The notes under the pieces were generated by a model that ran no database searches, had not been told where the DNA came from, and was given only the letters and a program-made list of their open reading frames with translations. The position numbers and the translations under genes were made by a program. From Apoderus coryli (taxonomy: Eukaryota > Arthropoda > Insecta > Coleoptera > Attelabidae), in assembly GCA_911728435.2 (NCBI GenBank), contig OU452205.1, positions 16,436,260-16,500,259 on the forward strand: a DNA stretch of 64,000 bases, written 5' to 3'. Below are positions 24,421 to 37,672 of the stretch, piece by piece. Positions within the stretch are counted from its first letter, which is position 1. Every line of letters starts with the position of its first letter.

Positions 24421-25060
24421 CTAGGAAATTAGATATCGGGAACCGAAAATTAAAAATTTATTCTGAATCTCGAACTTGTTTCCTTAACATTGTTACCCCA
24501 AGTAACATTTATTTAAGGAGGAAGACTTTAAAATTGCCTTAAGGTTATAAATGGGTAATGTGTGCCTTTTTCTTAAGCTTAAAAACTATACATAGGTAAT
24601 ATATTGTGCTTGTTGGTCTTAGAACTATGAAATCATACATACAGCTTGAAACATGTTTGAAAAACGTTAAATCAACTATATATATGAGAAGTTTTAGGAG
24701 CTAGTAGTTCTAAAACCTTAAGGTTTTGAAATGGTTATAAATAAGGCATTTTTTGGACACTTAAATGCCGAAATAAGACTTATAAGTTTTTTTTGCTGCT
24801 AGTTTAGAACCTAATTATAACTTCGCATTTTTTGTGCCTTTAAGTCATTTAAACAACTTTTCCATAACCATGTAGCCCATTTTAAAACTGATTAAAGACT
24901 ATTTAGTTGAAGCGATGCGTTATAGGTTACTAAATAAGCTTTCTGGCATAACTCAATACTACTTCCCTTATTTAAAATCTATTTGGTCACAAAAATTATC
25001 TTTTAGTCTCGTTTTCGCCTAGACAGAAGGTAACATCAACGTCTCCTGAATCTATACAGA

Positions 25061-25680
25061 ATGTCTCACGAAAAGCTAGTTCGTAGTGGAAATTTTAAAA
25101 GAAAGGTGCGACAGAACTTTCAACGAATTGCTAATGAGCAGGTTAATCAAATTTCAATTTTCAAAATATTTTAAATAAAAACAGTAATTTCGGGCTGCCT
25201 AAGGACCCTCGAACCTTATTGGCTACACCGGATACAAAAATTGAAGTTGATGAAATTGCTGGAGGGAGGTACTGGCACAATGGTTTACAAAAATGTATTA
25301 AATAGTGTTACCAAAATACAAAAACAAATTTAAATATTTCGATTAATAGATAAATATTGATGGTCTTCCGATTTTTAAATCTTCCAAGTTTGAATTTTGG
25401 CCTATTCTCTTTAACATAAATGAACTAAATACTAAACCAATTGTGATAGGTTTGTATTATGGTAAAGGCAAGCCTAATGACATTAATGAATATTTATCAA
25501 AATTTGTTGAAGAGCTTCTGGTAGTTCTGAAAGATGGCATCTGCATTGGAAAATATAAAGTAAATGTATCCCTTAAATGTTTTATATGTGATTCACCAGC
25601 AAGGGCATTTATTAAAGGTGAGAATGTTGGAAGCATACAAAAAATATATATATAACATCCTACAGCTAATATGAAGTCCA
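25061..25680 (+). pseudogene. Transposase-like gene fragment (Transposase_21/tnp2-like pattern)
   Basis: An ATG at 25061 gives 'MSHEKLVRSGNFKRKVRQNF'. After a frameshift comes 'GLPKDPRTLLATPD', then a stop, then 'IDGLPIFKSSKFEFWPILFN', 'PIVIGLYYGKGKPNDINEYL', 'FVEELLVVLKDG' and 'KCFICDSPARAFIKG'. The order DG-P-F-S-S...WPI, then G-GKP-D-YL, then CD-PAR matches what I recall of tnp2-like transposases of CACTA elements and of many unnamed insect, hydra and aphid proteins. The downstream half is lost. The family link is by pattern only and has not been checked by a search. The first 33 residues could be a separate exon. Confidence 0.55.
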
Positions 25681-25847
25681 TTGAGGATCTTTTGTGTCGG
25701 TATATTATATACTTGCATCAATTTTGTAACAAAGTTCAAAAAAGCAGTTAAATATTATCGCTCAAGCTTTCTTCATCTGAAAAACATAGTGTCTATTTGA
25801 CATAAAGAGAACAAGTAGTTTTTTTTACATTCAATTTCAATTTACAG

Positions 25848-26170
25848 GTGTCGCAAATTATTGAAATCTGCTGGATCGGAGGTAGGTTGGTAACTACCAA
25901 CACTATCACTTTCTCCATCCGTATCAGCAAGATCTTGCATTCTTTCTTGCTCCCCACAAGCATCCTTGTACGAAGAAAACATTCTTTTAACTGTGCAGGT
26001 ATATGTTTTCCAACCTTTGCCAGGTACAGATAATTCGTCATGGACTTTTCCGGCTTCACATCTTGGAGGCCATGATAATATTCCCCTATATTCCCACATG
26101 CTTGGAATAAGTGAGAGACAGATTTTGCCCTCTTCAATGGTTTGTACCACTTTGAAAGGCATATCTTGAA
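25848..26170 (-). pseudogene. Exon of the element's second gene (DUF4806-associated type)
   Basis: The minus strand reads 'MPFKVVQTIEEGKICLSLIP', 'WEYRGILSWPP', 'WKTYTCTVKRMFSSYKDA' and an acidic tail 'DLADTDGESDSVGSYQP'. A TTTTTTTTTTCAAG acceptor precedes it at 26171-26167 and a GTAAAT donor follows at about 25850, so it looks like one exon. Similar N-terminal modules, with W-PP and C-VKR, occur in insect proteins that carry a DUF4806 C-terminus and are multiplied by transposons. It faces the tnp2-like gene at 25061-25680 and leaves about 170 bp between them. No further exon was found, and the C-terminal domain is missing here. Confidence 0.5.
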
Positions 26171-27639
26171 AAAAAAAAAACAACAACAAAATATGAAATT
26201 CGCGCATAGAAATTGAATGCACAGTATTATCAAATTTTATTGTACCTATTTATGAAATACCTACAAAAGTTTGATTTTTTGTTGTTTGAACATTTTAAAA
26301 ATACGTTTAACATTCCTGAAATACAAATACAAGAAAAATCCCGTTTAGTAAAAACTAAAAACGAACTATAAAAATTAATTCTTTATTAGATATTATTAGC
26401 GTTCAATTTGAATTTATTTGGCACAAACCAATCCCTAATGTCAACTTATTAGAACAAGAAAACTAGGAACATTTTCAGCTTATCAGCGATTATTACTTTG
26501 TACTTACCGTTTCAATTAAAAGACACACTGTATAATAAATATGAATAAAAGCTGGCACGTGATCACAACTACACCTCCAAAACAATACTAAACAGGTCGT
26601 TAGAAAGTTGCGATGGTGCCACTTTTAAGCTTGAGTTGTATAAAGGCAATTATTTGTTCTGAAAAGTGTTATTTAGCATTATTTAGGTTACGAATTTGAT
26701 CTTAAGGTTAAATTTTAGCATATTTTCAGACTTTCAAGCAACTTAGGTTATATTTTGGTTATTTCAAAAGCTTATACGCATTTGTTTCCTATCGGCCATT
26801 TTAAGATTATGACATAATTAAATAACAAAATATTTTTGAAAATATAGGTAATTCTGCGTAGTTTTAGGTTCGGGAAACACATTTTTTCATAATTTTATAT
26901 TCATAGGTTTCCATATATTAGAATTTCGACTACTTTTAAAAACAAAATATTTCCCTTGTATTTTAAATATAACTAAAAAAAATATTAATATTAATAATAT
27001 CGATAGCCCATGAATTTTATGCTACTTTTATATAATATTTTGACAGTAAAATAGAAGGTGCATTAAAATCAGCAATTTGTGTCCGCTATTTCATGCAGTT
27101 TTATATCACGTATATTGAATGATAAATAATTATCATAATTTACCATTACAATATTACCTACCAAGGAGTTATTTAACTAGAAATAATACCGTATATTAAC
27201 CAACTAATCCAAAAATTAGAAGCAGTCTGTAATATATTTTACTTAATAGTTTTAAGACTGCTTTCCGCAGATCAACTATTTACTAATAGGTTGTAGTTGA
27301 TAATTCGCAAGGAGCTAGTTAGAACCTTTTAGTGGCTAAATTAGAACTTTAAACCTGTGATTCATGGGTTATAATTCAGTTATATATTGGCTAGTAAGGA
27401 TATATAAAGGTTATATTATAGCTGCACAAATATTCAATATTTAACCTTAAGGTTCTGAAATGTCGACAACTTTTAGGTTCGCAGGAGGTTCTGTAGCGTG
27501 GGCCCTTTTGGTCACCAGGAGTTTGTGTAGCCGGCTAGAGGAGGTTGTTTTATACCTAATGGCATATGTAAACAAAATCCATAAAGTGGTTCTAGAACCA
27601 ATATACAACCTTCCTAGAACTATATTTTGTTACTTGGGA

Positions 27640-30152
27640 CGTCACAGTATAATATAACATATATTATTCTGTATACTGTGGATATGGGTTTAGCTGAAGT
27701 GATAAAATTGAAATTTAACATTACTCTACGTAAAAAGCTCTACTCATCGATTTTTTTTTTCACATGAAGAATTGGCCGGAACAAAATTAAATTGAGAAAG
27801 AGAGAAGAGGATTCATACTATCCATGAATTAGTCTTAGCCCTTAAAGAATGATTAAGGTCAAAGGAATGTTTGTTCTAGGCAAATAATTTGTTTAAATTT
27901 CGCGTTCACTTCGGTACTAATTATTTGACACAAACCCATAACTATCGTTAATTAATTAGATCAGGTAAGAATATCGCTCAGTGTGATACCTCTTTATTAA
28001 CCACATTTGATATTGTATAGTTTTGTGCATTGGCTGAATAAAATCGATTATTATTATTAATTATGATTATAATTTTTATTTATTTTATAGTTATCTTAAT
28101 TAGCTATATCATTTCGGTCAAAACTTCTGCAAAACATTGTAGATTTAAAAGGAATAACAATATACGTTAATGTGACCGCCCGTCCGCAAGAAATAATGGC
28201 TAAGTTGTGTCCTTGCTTGAATATAATACTAATTTGAAAGGTACTACTTGTAGGTATAATGTTTTTGTTATGTGCACTAAGCGAATTATATTTTTCTCTT
28301 AAAATACATTTTTAGAAAGAATTATATTATTTATTAATGTAACGAACAAAACATACTACTTTTAGCGTTTGGTAAAACAGTCGCTTTGTATTTTGCATAG
28401 ATATGGGTGGTACTACCTACACCCATGTATGCTGAATTTTTAAGATATCAGTTATATTGTTCAAGTGGTTTTTTGTTTAATCGTTTGAAATTTATTGTGA
28501 ATATTAGTCCGTTTCAGGTAAGAAAACCTGTTTGAAAAGTTTTTATTATTAATTTAGCAAAATATTTATTTTTAATATAATATTTTTTAATATCTAGATC
28601 ATTCATTTTTTGCTATGACAAATGATGTCAAAAAATTTTTACCACTGAAGTTAGTTTTCTTATTAACATTTCCGAAATACAAATAGGATAGGCTTAAGCT
28701 GAATACTTAAAATTGGGGATAAAGAATACTTGTGACTCTTACTTACGTTGCAATTCAAAATTAATATATAATTTTACAGTATAAAATTAAAATGCAAAAC
28801 TCACTCTGGGTAGGTATCGTTTTAAGAGCGTACTTGTTAACGATAGGTATTGAGGAAGCATTTTAAGTATCATATCCTGTATTAAGTTAAAATGTGTTCA
28901 CTTACCATGGCTCTTAGGGTTTCCCAACCAAAATTTTGAATTTATAGAGTTAATAGAATTAGTAAATTGCTCGCTTCATAAAGATAAGTTTCCATGCAAG
29001 TGGTGTGTCCAAGTGCAAGAACCCTAGTTTTACTTACTATAAAACTTGCGCTCCTATTTACCTACAATTACTGATGCTGTGATTACATTACATAAGTTAT
29101 ACTAGTATTGTGTAGGGGGGCGGAATTAGGATCAAGGTTTGTTGGAAATTAAAGTTTTTAGGTCCCCTGATTACAAATATCATGTCTTTGGTATGGTATC
29201 TGTGCGTCAGTGTGTCTACCCGCATCTTTTATAAGCAAATAAAGTATGTGTTACAACCTCCCATATCTAGTAGGTATATTATGTCTTTTAAAAACTGTTT
29301 ATTAACATTTTAATGCATTAGGAAAATATTTCCGGACACTAGTGAAACCGAACAGAAAATATTAAAAAAAATTACACCTCCCGAGATTCGAAGGCAGTAT
29401 CTACAAAACCAAACCTAATCTCCGAATTAAGAAAAAAAAATCAAAAATGAAAATATCTAACTACGGGCACTGGCGCTATTTGACGCACAAAAACTTTTTC
29501 AGCAACAAGATACGTACTCATAATTAGGGGTATTTCAAAACTTGTGTTTAAATCAAAATCTCCACATCCAATCTTTTACCTTCTATATTATACCTAATGC
29601 AATAATTTAGTGTCCGGGAAATAAAAGAAAAACTTTTTGGATAGTTTTTAGTAAAATCCCGTCTCAGATTATTCCATTGTTCTTATGTGACCATTGTTGT
29701 AGAAGTGGTATTTTTCAAAACTTTGAAAAGGTAAAAATATACTATTTCCCAAACGAAGGTGTATGTTAATTATTATACTATATTATAAAGTAATAGTATA
29801 TTGTTCAACAAGTGTATAATGATGGCTATTATTTACGAAGTTGAAAATTATGTAGTCATCTAAGTGAATAATAGCCATATTTTACACGAGGAGAAGACTA
29901 CTTATTTCAGAAATAATAACAATAACAAATAACTATAGGCATTATATGTAAAAATTGACACAAGTACAGTTTATTAACTTATAAAATGTACTGAATTATT
30001 CGACCAATAATTGTTAAACTGAACTGTAGGTTTAGAATGTTCTTTGAACTAAGGATTTTTTATGTTGCACATTCCTATTAGACCTAATAAGTCGTTGTCA
30101 ATTTGAGTCAATTTTGACAGAACTGCAATCTAGGTATTATGTATATATACAT
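27640..30152. other. No recognisable gene
   Basis: AT-rich spacer. I see no coding pattern, inverted ends or pol III boxes. A palindrome-like 'CCACTTAGATGACT' element near 29860 is too weak to call. Confidence 0.4.
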
Positions 30153-30153
30153 A

Positions 30154-31608
30154 TACAGGGTGACTTAGTTTTTAAGGATCAAACTCAAACAGGAGATTCT
30201 ACTTATGAAAACATGAAAAAAACTTCTTAGTAACATAGTTTCACAAATGTTTTGTTATCGAGATACAGGGTGTTAAAGGTACCACCCTGATGGTGGTTTT
30301 ATTCATTTAATTCCGAAACGTTTTTAGATATTGTAATGACATTTTGCAAGTGGTTACTTTTTTGAAATCTCTATCAACAGATGTTAGGATTATTAAAAAA
30401 TAAACATAACTTTTTTATGTAATCTTTTTTTGCAAGTTTGAGCCCAGAAACTTAAACATATTATACGTAAAAAAGGTGTTCTTATGTGATATTGATAAAA
30501 TGTACGGTTATCGAGTAAAATCGATTTTAAAATTTTGTGATCAGTACAGGAAAAATATTATTATTATCGGGATGTGAGTTTTTCACAAGTAGGCCGGTCT
30601 CACAAATGTTTTACTTTTGTACAATAATTAGTTCAAAAGATTTCATTTAAAAATTGTTTTCATACATGCTTTGAATACACTGAGTTTATTAGACAGATTC
30701 GTATTGCCACAATAATTAATAGTAATTAATACCTACACTAAAATGGAACAAATTTACTGTAAATGAAGGAGGGAATCTTAACATTTAATTTTGTTTTTAT
30801 AAGTCGGTTGGTTTAAGAAACTCGACCAACAAAAAAAAATGAAAACCCTAATAAAATAATTGTTACAGTTCTTTCGTCTATCAATACATTATTATTAAAA
30901 AAAAACTACCTAACTAGTAACTAATTAAGTTAAAAAAAATACCTAAAAGTGAATTTACAGATTTCTAAGAAACTACTTAATCTTACAGTTCAATAAATGA
31001 TTACCTAAGTACACACAACACCTACACTAGTGAAACAACGAATTTACAATAAATGTTGGAACTGAGCACCTTGAACTTCAACGCACTTTCTGCAACGCCT
31101 GACTAAGGAGTTTGTTGCTCTGGAAATTTCAAATTGACGAATTGAAACACTAACGTGATCGTGAATCTCCAGGTTCTAGATTTTGTACTGGTTTTACCAT
31201 TACAGTATCCATACACAAAATGAATATCTCCATATTCTTGATTTGTAAAAAAAATGTGGCATTTTTATTGAGTTTAAAAGACACTACTGTACAATTGTTA
31301 TAACATGCAACAATATCTGTTTAAGTATTTATTGACATGTACAAAATGTCAAACATTTTTGACACCGGCCTACTTGTAAAAAAACTCACGTCGCGAGAAT
31401 AATAATTTTCCTGTACTGATCACAAAATTTTAAAATCGTTTTTACTCGATAACCGTACATTTTTTCAATATCACATAAGAATACCTTTTTTACGTGTAAT
31501 ATTTTAAGTTTCTGGGCTCAAACTTGCAAAAAAAGATTGCATAAAAGAGCTAGGGTAGATTAGAATCTCCTGTTTGAGTTTGATCCTTAAAAACTGAATC
31601 ACCCTGTA
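30154..31608 (-). mobile_element. DD41D-type mariner remnant with long, partly deleted arms
   Basis: The outer ends TACAGGGTGACTTAG and its inverse at 31595-31608 carry TA at the edges. The left arm is about 457 bp (30154-30610). The right arm (31358-31608) matches its outermost 50 bp and then 30405-30610, so about 200 bp of the right arm are lost. A further terminal box, 'ATACAGGGTGTTAAAGG', lies inside the left arm near 30263. The middle contains only the tail of a transposase. Confidence 0.85.
31030..31165 (-). pseudogene. Mariner-like transposase C-terminal fragment
   Basis: The minus strand reads 'EIHDHVSVSIRQFEIS', then 'LVRRCRKCVEVQGAQFQHLL' and a stop, which is the normal C-terminal end of mariner-like transposases (RR-C-G-FEHLL). 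The catalytic part is absent. Confidence 0.75.
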
Positions 31609-31843
31609 CATATTGCATAAATAAAAGAATATTATCATGATCAAAAATTCAAAATAATCTTTAAAGTAAATCTTGTTTTTATGTATCATTTTAAGTTTGT
31701 TCAACATCCATAAAAAATATTTCCGGTACACAAATATAAGTCGTCAAGTGAGTTATTACCATTACAGCAAGTTCAATATATTTATACTTTACTTACGGTA
31801 ATAAACAGAAAAGTAATGAAAATAATTAAATAATGACTATTAC

Positions 31844-31980
31844 TACTGGTGCACTCGAGGCATTACTATTTCTCCATTAAAAAATGTCCATCTTCAGTTC
31901 AGTATTATCGCTCCTTTGCTATTATGGACTACTTTTTTTTTTTTTAATGGAGATATAGTAATGCCTTGAGCGCACCGGTA
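31844..31980. mobile_element. 137-bp MITE with ~40-bp inverted ends
   Basis: TACTGGTGCACTCGAGGCAT at the left and TACCGGTGCGCTCAAGGCAT reversed at the right continue as inverted repeats through 'TTACTAT...CTCCATTAAAAAA'. The centre of about 50 bp is unique. Confidence 0.8.
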
Positions 31981-32766
31981 TATACAATCATCATTTTCTA
32001 ATGAGGACTTAGTTTCCTGCTATTTGCGTATCACTAGGTGCTTTAAATGCAAAATATAAATATCTTGATATTCTGTTCGATAGGTAAATCTGTTTAATTC
32101 ATGTATATCCTATTTATCTACCTACAACTAGTAATTAGATTGCTAATTGGTATTCGATAATAGTTACGATGAATAGTATTTATTGTTTTAGTTATGTAAT
32201 AGGTATTCTTGTTTTTATAATATTAATTCAAACGACAAAATCATTTAGATGTGAAAGAGATATTTGTCAATCTTATTCATTTAAGGATTTTTTTAATATT
32301 TGTTTTCCTTCTTTTCTTCTATGAATATGACGACTTTAAATATCGATGAGCTTGTGTTTGCAAGGTTAGGAAATCGAAAATTTATGATTGCAATCAACCA
32401 TAAATGTTGCGGTATTGGGAACTCCGAATTGAGTGAGTCCGTATACACGATTTCTAAAATACGGCTCAACATTTTCTAAAATATTCCGATGGCACCCAGT
32501 CGACAAAGTAGATTTTTGATTTATATAGTAGCTAGTCTTCACTGACACAAACTATTATTAAAACAAGCGGCCAATAGACTAAGTTGCAGACCTTGATTGC
32601 CTTTATGTTATCTCAATTAATATTCTAAACTTAACGGTTTTACCACCAATATATCTCATTATTTAAAGAATCAAGAAAACTATCGACAGATTTATTACGT
32701 TGCACCTCTACTAAGACATTAACTTCACATATTTAATTTGCATATTGGTAACATTGACATTATCCT

Positions 32767-32843
32767 TCAACGTCAATATTAGCATTTTTATTAGTCGACC
32801 ATGAAGTCGCAACTGAGCGCGAGTTGACCGTATCACATCAGTT
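32767..32843 (+). repeat. Dispersed repeat, copy 1 (partner 33599-33690)
   Basis: 'AGCATTTTTATTAGT' and 'GACCGTATCACATCA' occur in this order both here and about 830 bp downstream, with diverged spacers. Class unknown. Confidence 0.6.
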
Positions 32844-33598
32844 CAACTGAACAAAGAAGTCATTGTACGCTGTGCTAATTTGGTAGACTGTGCATCGCAT
32901 CATTATATGTTATACTCTTTGGTTTTCAAGAATAGCCTGTTCTAGGCTGTTGCAGATGATAACTTTTTCGCCGTTATCCTTCTTCGGCAAATATCAGCAA
33001 TTTTCACTCACTTTTCCGTTTAAAAATTTTAGACAGAGTGAACTGAGAAACTAATCTCACAATGCTTTGTAGCACATGCTATTTTTGGCCAGTTGTGTTT
33101 TATAGAAAATGCGAGTGAGGTGAGCGGTAGGTGATCATGTCATATTAGGCCAATTGATCTGAGCTTCCGGACGGTTAACGCTTAATGTGTAACATATTAA
33201 TAATGAAACCATAATATCCGAAACGTTTCTATAGGTTAATGAGCAAATGTTAAATTTAAATGTAAATAAAAGTGATTTTAGGTTTTAAAATAAAAAAATG
33301 TAGGCCATATTAAGTAAAGTGAATTGAATATTATTAGAGGTCAACACAATAATAGAGTAAATTGAATACTTATTTGGAAATCAACAAAATATATATATTT
33401 TTTAAATTATTTATATTAATAAATACATGCTTATCTATATTTTATACAAATGCTGTGATTTGTTGTATTTTCAGTTTTAGTAGGTCTATGAAAAGTGCTC
33501 ATCAGTGGAGTGGTATTTTTCTAGTTAATTTGTAGTAGGTATCTACAATGTAAAATATTAAATATAATTACTCATTAACGTAGCGGTTAATTGATTCA

Positions 33599-33690
33599 AA
33601 ATCAATATCAGCATTTTTATTAGTTGGCAATTAAGCGAAAAGTTACGTAGAAAATGAGCGATAATTGACCGTATCACATCATGTAACGGC
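33599..33690 (+). repeat. Dispersed repeat, copy 2 (partner 32767-32843)
   Basis: Second occurrence of the two blocks named at 32767, with the middle lengthened by about 15 bases. Confidence 0.6.
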
Positions 33691-34021
33691 AAAATTTGAC
33701 AACGCGTTACAATTGAGGCAATTTCTTAAAATGTATTAAAAAAAACACTTAATCTTATGAAAATTATGAATTTATACTGGATATTACTAAAATATTTCCT
33801 ACTGGTTGTTCGTTATTTTCTTAAAATAAATAATTAACATAGAATAATAGCTTAACCCATATCACATTTAGTTACGATATGTCACTTGTCATATTTAGAT
33901 GTCATATATTTCATTTCCCGCTTATTTGATTATTGCATCGTTGTCAGATTTAGTTTAAGCTAGTTTAAAAAAAATATATATAAAATATATAAAAAGTAAA
34001 ATGAAAAGAAACCTTGGCTAA

Positions 34022-34735
34022 TTTAGGTTTCTGGTTAATTAAGCATTTGCACTTGTGTTGGGTGTGTAAAAAGATTTCGGATTGATCGATTGATCAAGCT
34101 TTTAAGTTTAAATACAGGAATCGACTTTTGTTTTTCAAATAGATTTTTTTTTTATTTTTCTATTCCGATTTTTTGTGGAAAGTAGTTAACTTTGATTGTA
34201 GTAAAAAGGATGACTAAGGAGTGCACTTATTGGTCGGACGTATTAGAAATTTGGTTCCAAAGTTATGAATTTTGGGGTTGAACTTAGAACTTTTATGAAT
34301 TGTTTTCAACTCCATTTTGCATATCAATTCATCATTATGTTATGTATTTATGATATTCTTACTTAATCTGTACGTTGTTATGGTTTGCATGCAAATAAAT
34401 GTATTATTATTATTTCGGTATTTCGCAAATAATGACTACATGACTGACCATGGCGAAAATTTTCAAATAAAGTGTGGCTTCCGCGAATTTATCGTCTTTT
34501 CTTGATTGTTGCCAGATTTTGCATGAATTGAATTGAACAAAATATATATATATATATGCAATGTTTTCAATAACCAAAATATTTTAGCAAAAATAAAATA
34601 ACTTAGGGAAATTAAGTTTGTGTTTAATTAAGCATCTGCGCGTGTGTCGGGTGTAAATAGATTTTAGATTAATTTAGCTATTGCGCGAATAATAAGTACG
34701 TGGTGGATCATGGCGATAATTTCAAAGAAATTCTG
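34022..34735 (+). repeat. Two diverged direct copies of a ~590-bp segment's landmarks
   Basis: 'TTAATTAAGCAT(T/C)TGC' followed by 'GTGT(T/C)GGGTGT' occurs at 34036 and 34624. A second landmark, 'ATGGCGA(A/T)AATTT' preceded by 'AATAATGACTACATGACTGA', occurs at 34425 and recurs diverged near 34684. They suggest an old tandem duplication. No coding content. Confidence 0.5.
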
Positions 34736-34919
34736 GCAGTAGAGCATTGTTAGTATGTTGTTTAAGCGAGTAGATTCCATAAGAATGGCACACAAATCTG
34801 TTTTCGTTTTAAATGACTTTACTTTAAAGAAAAAATGACGATTTGCGAACTGTTTTAAAAAAATTTCCCTTCAAAGGAGCCTCACCAAAAGTAACCTACC
34901 CCCTGACGTGAATATTTAA

Positions 34920-35139
34920 CTGTATGTAAAAACACACCGCATATTTAATACTTGTTTGGCTTCGGAGTGTAGAATAATAACTAACTAATATTTAATTAAA
35001 ACATTATTTAATTAACAACTTTAAACTTTATCAGAACGATTCTATAAACTATTTTACAAAAAAAAAATCTATCTACTCTTAATTAATTTGTGTCTCTATG
35101 GATACTCAAATATATCTGTAGAGTATAATATTCCCAACA
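34920..35139 (-). repeat. 3' LTR (partial or unbounded) of the decayed copia element
   Basis: The LTR begins TGTTGGGAATATTATACTCT on the minus strand at 35139, directly after the purine tract. The distal boundary near 34920 is a guess because no second LTR is available for comparison. Confidence 0.55.
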
Positions 35140-37480
35140 CTCCTCCTTGATTTAATCATTTTTAAATATTAAATCACTACTCTTTAACATATTAAAAAAA
35201 ATGACAATCAGTTCTAAAATGATTAAATTTCTCTTTACGTAAAGGTTTTGTAAACATGTCAGCAACATTTTGAATAGAGGAAACATAAATATTCCATTTC
35301 AAAAACATTTTTCGAAACTTAATCTTAAATAAAATGTTTCCTGGTATCAATATGTTTGCTTCTTTTAGAATATTCATAATTTTACTCATTAAAATTGCAC
35401 TTTGACTAGAGCAATATAGACTAATTGAATTATTAAGACTAAATTCACTTAAAACACCTTTTAAATTAACTCTCTTGAGCTGCACTGGCCGCCGCTACAT
35501 ATTCTGCCTCCGCACTCCGCAGTCGACAAAGCATCACAACTTTGTTTTCTTGAGCTGCAACTAATAGGATTTCCAGAACAAAATGTTATCCAACCAGATA
35601 CACTTTTTCTGTCCGTTTTATCGGTACCCCAATCAGCGTCGCAATATGCTTCTAAGGACATTATATTTCCTTTTTCATATATTATCTCGAACTCTTTACT
35701 ACATTGCAAATAACGTAAAATTCTTTTTGCTGCTTGCCAAATTGTGTGTGATGGCTTATTGGAAAATCCACGTAGATAAGAAACTGAGAATGCGAGGTCA
35801 GGTCGTGTGATAGTTGTAAGATACATTAAACCTCCAATTAATTCTCTAAGTGACACATCAATTTTATCTCTTCATCTTCTGAAATATTAAATCCTGTTTC
35901 CATTGGTGATGATACTGTTTTACAACATGTAGTCATATTAAATTTTTGTAAATTTCATAATTGTCTGATAGCTTTAATGATGTTTTGGTTCTTGTAATAT
36001 TAATGCCTAGAAAATTATTAATTTCTCCTAATTGTTTTGCTTCAACTTCATCTTTTAAACACTGAATTATTTCTGCAACATTTTCTGTTAACCCAGTTAC
36101 CAAAATATCATCTACATAAACAATCATAAAAACATTTGAATTTAAAAACAACAGTCATAATTAGATATTTTAAAATTATTTTTTAAAACAAAATTATTAA
36201 AATGTTCGTTCCAAACTTTAGGTGATTCTTTTAAACCGTAAAGCGCGCGATTTAATTTTAAAACAGGACTTTTAACCCTTCAGGTGGATAAATATAAACA
36301 CCATTTTCAAGAAAACCACTTAAGAATGCTGTTGGAATATCTAACTGTTCAATAGACCAATTCATTTGAAAACACACAATTAAGTTTAAAATCGTTACCA
36401 ATTAATGACACTTCATTTTTTTGAAAAATTACTTTAATATTTTTATTTTTTATTGATTAAGCAATAGAGATTAAATTATGTTTCATTCCTTCTGCAATTA
36501 AGGCTGATATTGACAAATTTCTTCCCTGACATTTACCGTTGAAAATTGCTTTTTTCTTAGCCCACATATTTTCACCATTAGGTACCTTAATTAATATTTC
36601 TCTATCTAACGTTTCTATAATTGATATAAATATATTATTCAAGTAAATTTTGTGTAGCTCCCGAATCCAGAGTAAAAATATGTTAATTGTTCATATCTAC
36701 TATACTGTTTAAAAACAAAAATGAAATTTTCAAACCTGCATTTCCATTATATTACAATTGTTACCTCTACCTCGACCTAATCCGCTTCTACTTCCCTCAC
36801 CAAAGTCACCTCTTGAATTACCACGATTATAATTCAAATATCGCTGCTTACACCCTGACGCTTTGTGAACTGCTTTACCGCAATTGTAACAAACAATTTG
36901 AGCCTTGAACATTGTTTCTCTTTTTTGCTTCGGTTGCCTTTTACCCATAACGTTCATTTGTTCATCCAAAAGTAGAGATTTTTCGAAATCCATTGATATT
37001 TCTGTATTTAACGTCTTAATTGTTGTTATTACTGTGTAGTATTGTTCATTTATAGATAACAGGAGATGACCTATTTCATCACTTTCATCCATCTTCGCAA
37101 CCAACATTTTCTAAATCTTTTACCAACTTATCGAAATTATGGAAATGATCTTCTAATTTTTCGTTTCGTTATAATTTTGATTTTAACAATTTCTTTCTTC
37201 ATCGTGATCTTTGTAAATACACTTTTCCTTTCAAATACATTTTCTAAACGGACTATAATTTGCTTTGCAGTTTTGGCATTTTTCATCAAATCAATATGAT
37301 TATCTGTAACACAATGTACAATTTTTGCTTTTGAATTTTTAAGTAAATATTATTTCTTCTTCTTTTCATCTACAATGCTATAAAAATATTCATCCAAAAC
37401 ACTGTTTACAACTTTTTCTTCTAACACAAATACTCTAAATTTCCATTTATTAAAATTAATACTACTACTGGTACATTGTG
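34920..37480 (-). pseudogene. Decayed copia (Ty1/copia) retrotransposon
   Basis: In minus-strand order I read a gag start 'NFNKWKFRVFVLEEKVV' (37460) and a CCHC knuckle 'CYNCGKAVHKASGC' (about 36870). Protease-region 'GRNLSISALIAEGMKHNLIS' is at 36540-36460. Reverse transcriptase gives 'SIEQLDIPTAFLSGFLENG' (36360) and the catalytic 'MIVYVDDILVTG' (36130). RNase H gives 'YCDADWGTDKTDRKSVSGW' (35650) and 'NVADMFTKPLRKEKFNHF' (35260). The integrase is deleted and many frames are broken. A purine tract AAGGAGGAG at 35148-35140 abuts TGTTGGGAATATT, a typical copia 3' LTR start, so the LTR lies below 35139. The far LTR end is not certain and the 5' LTR was not found. Confidence 0.88.
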
Positions 37481-37548
37481 CAACAAACATGAAATGATAT
37501 ATATTTCCTACGAGTATGTTCGTTTGCAGCATGGGCCGCGCTATACTT

Positions 37549-37672
37549 TTTCTACGACTGTTTTAATGGTTTTGAATAAATTAAACATAATTTTTAGGAA
37601 AATATTTGTTTTTCGAAACTTACCTAAATACGATATGTTAGAAGTATTAAATTGCCTAGGTGGTATTAAACT
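37549..37672 (+). repeat. Dispersed repeat, copy 2 (partner 1013-1165)
   Basis: Starts TTTTTCTACGACTGTTTTAA and follows the 1013 copy with two deletions. It lies immediately upstream of the decayed copia element's gag end. Confidence 0.7.

Larger units (their letters stand above)
24497..27638. mobile_element. CACTA-like DNA transposon candidate with palindromic subterminal boxes
   Basis: The 3.1-kb unit starts CCCAAGTAACA at 24497 and ends with its exact reverse complement at 27638. AC lies on both sides and may be a 2-bp target duplication. Roughly 500 bp at the left and 1 kb at the right hold many copies of AGGTTATA/AACCTTAA-type boxes. These include the palindrome AACCTTAAGGTT at 24714-24725 and again at 27443-27454, and GGTTCTAGAACC at 27588-27599. 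Subterminal repeat clusters of this kind are typical of CACTA/EnSpm elements. It contains two broken genes facing each other, listed separately. Confidence 0.6.

Noticed and set aside
35583..35810. Plus-strand open frame in the decayed copia element
   Set aside because: Antisense to the RNase H region.
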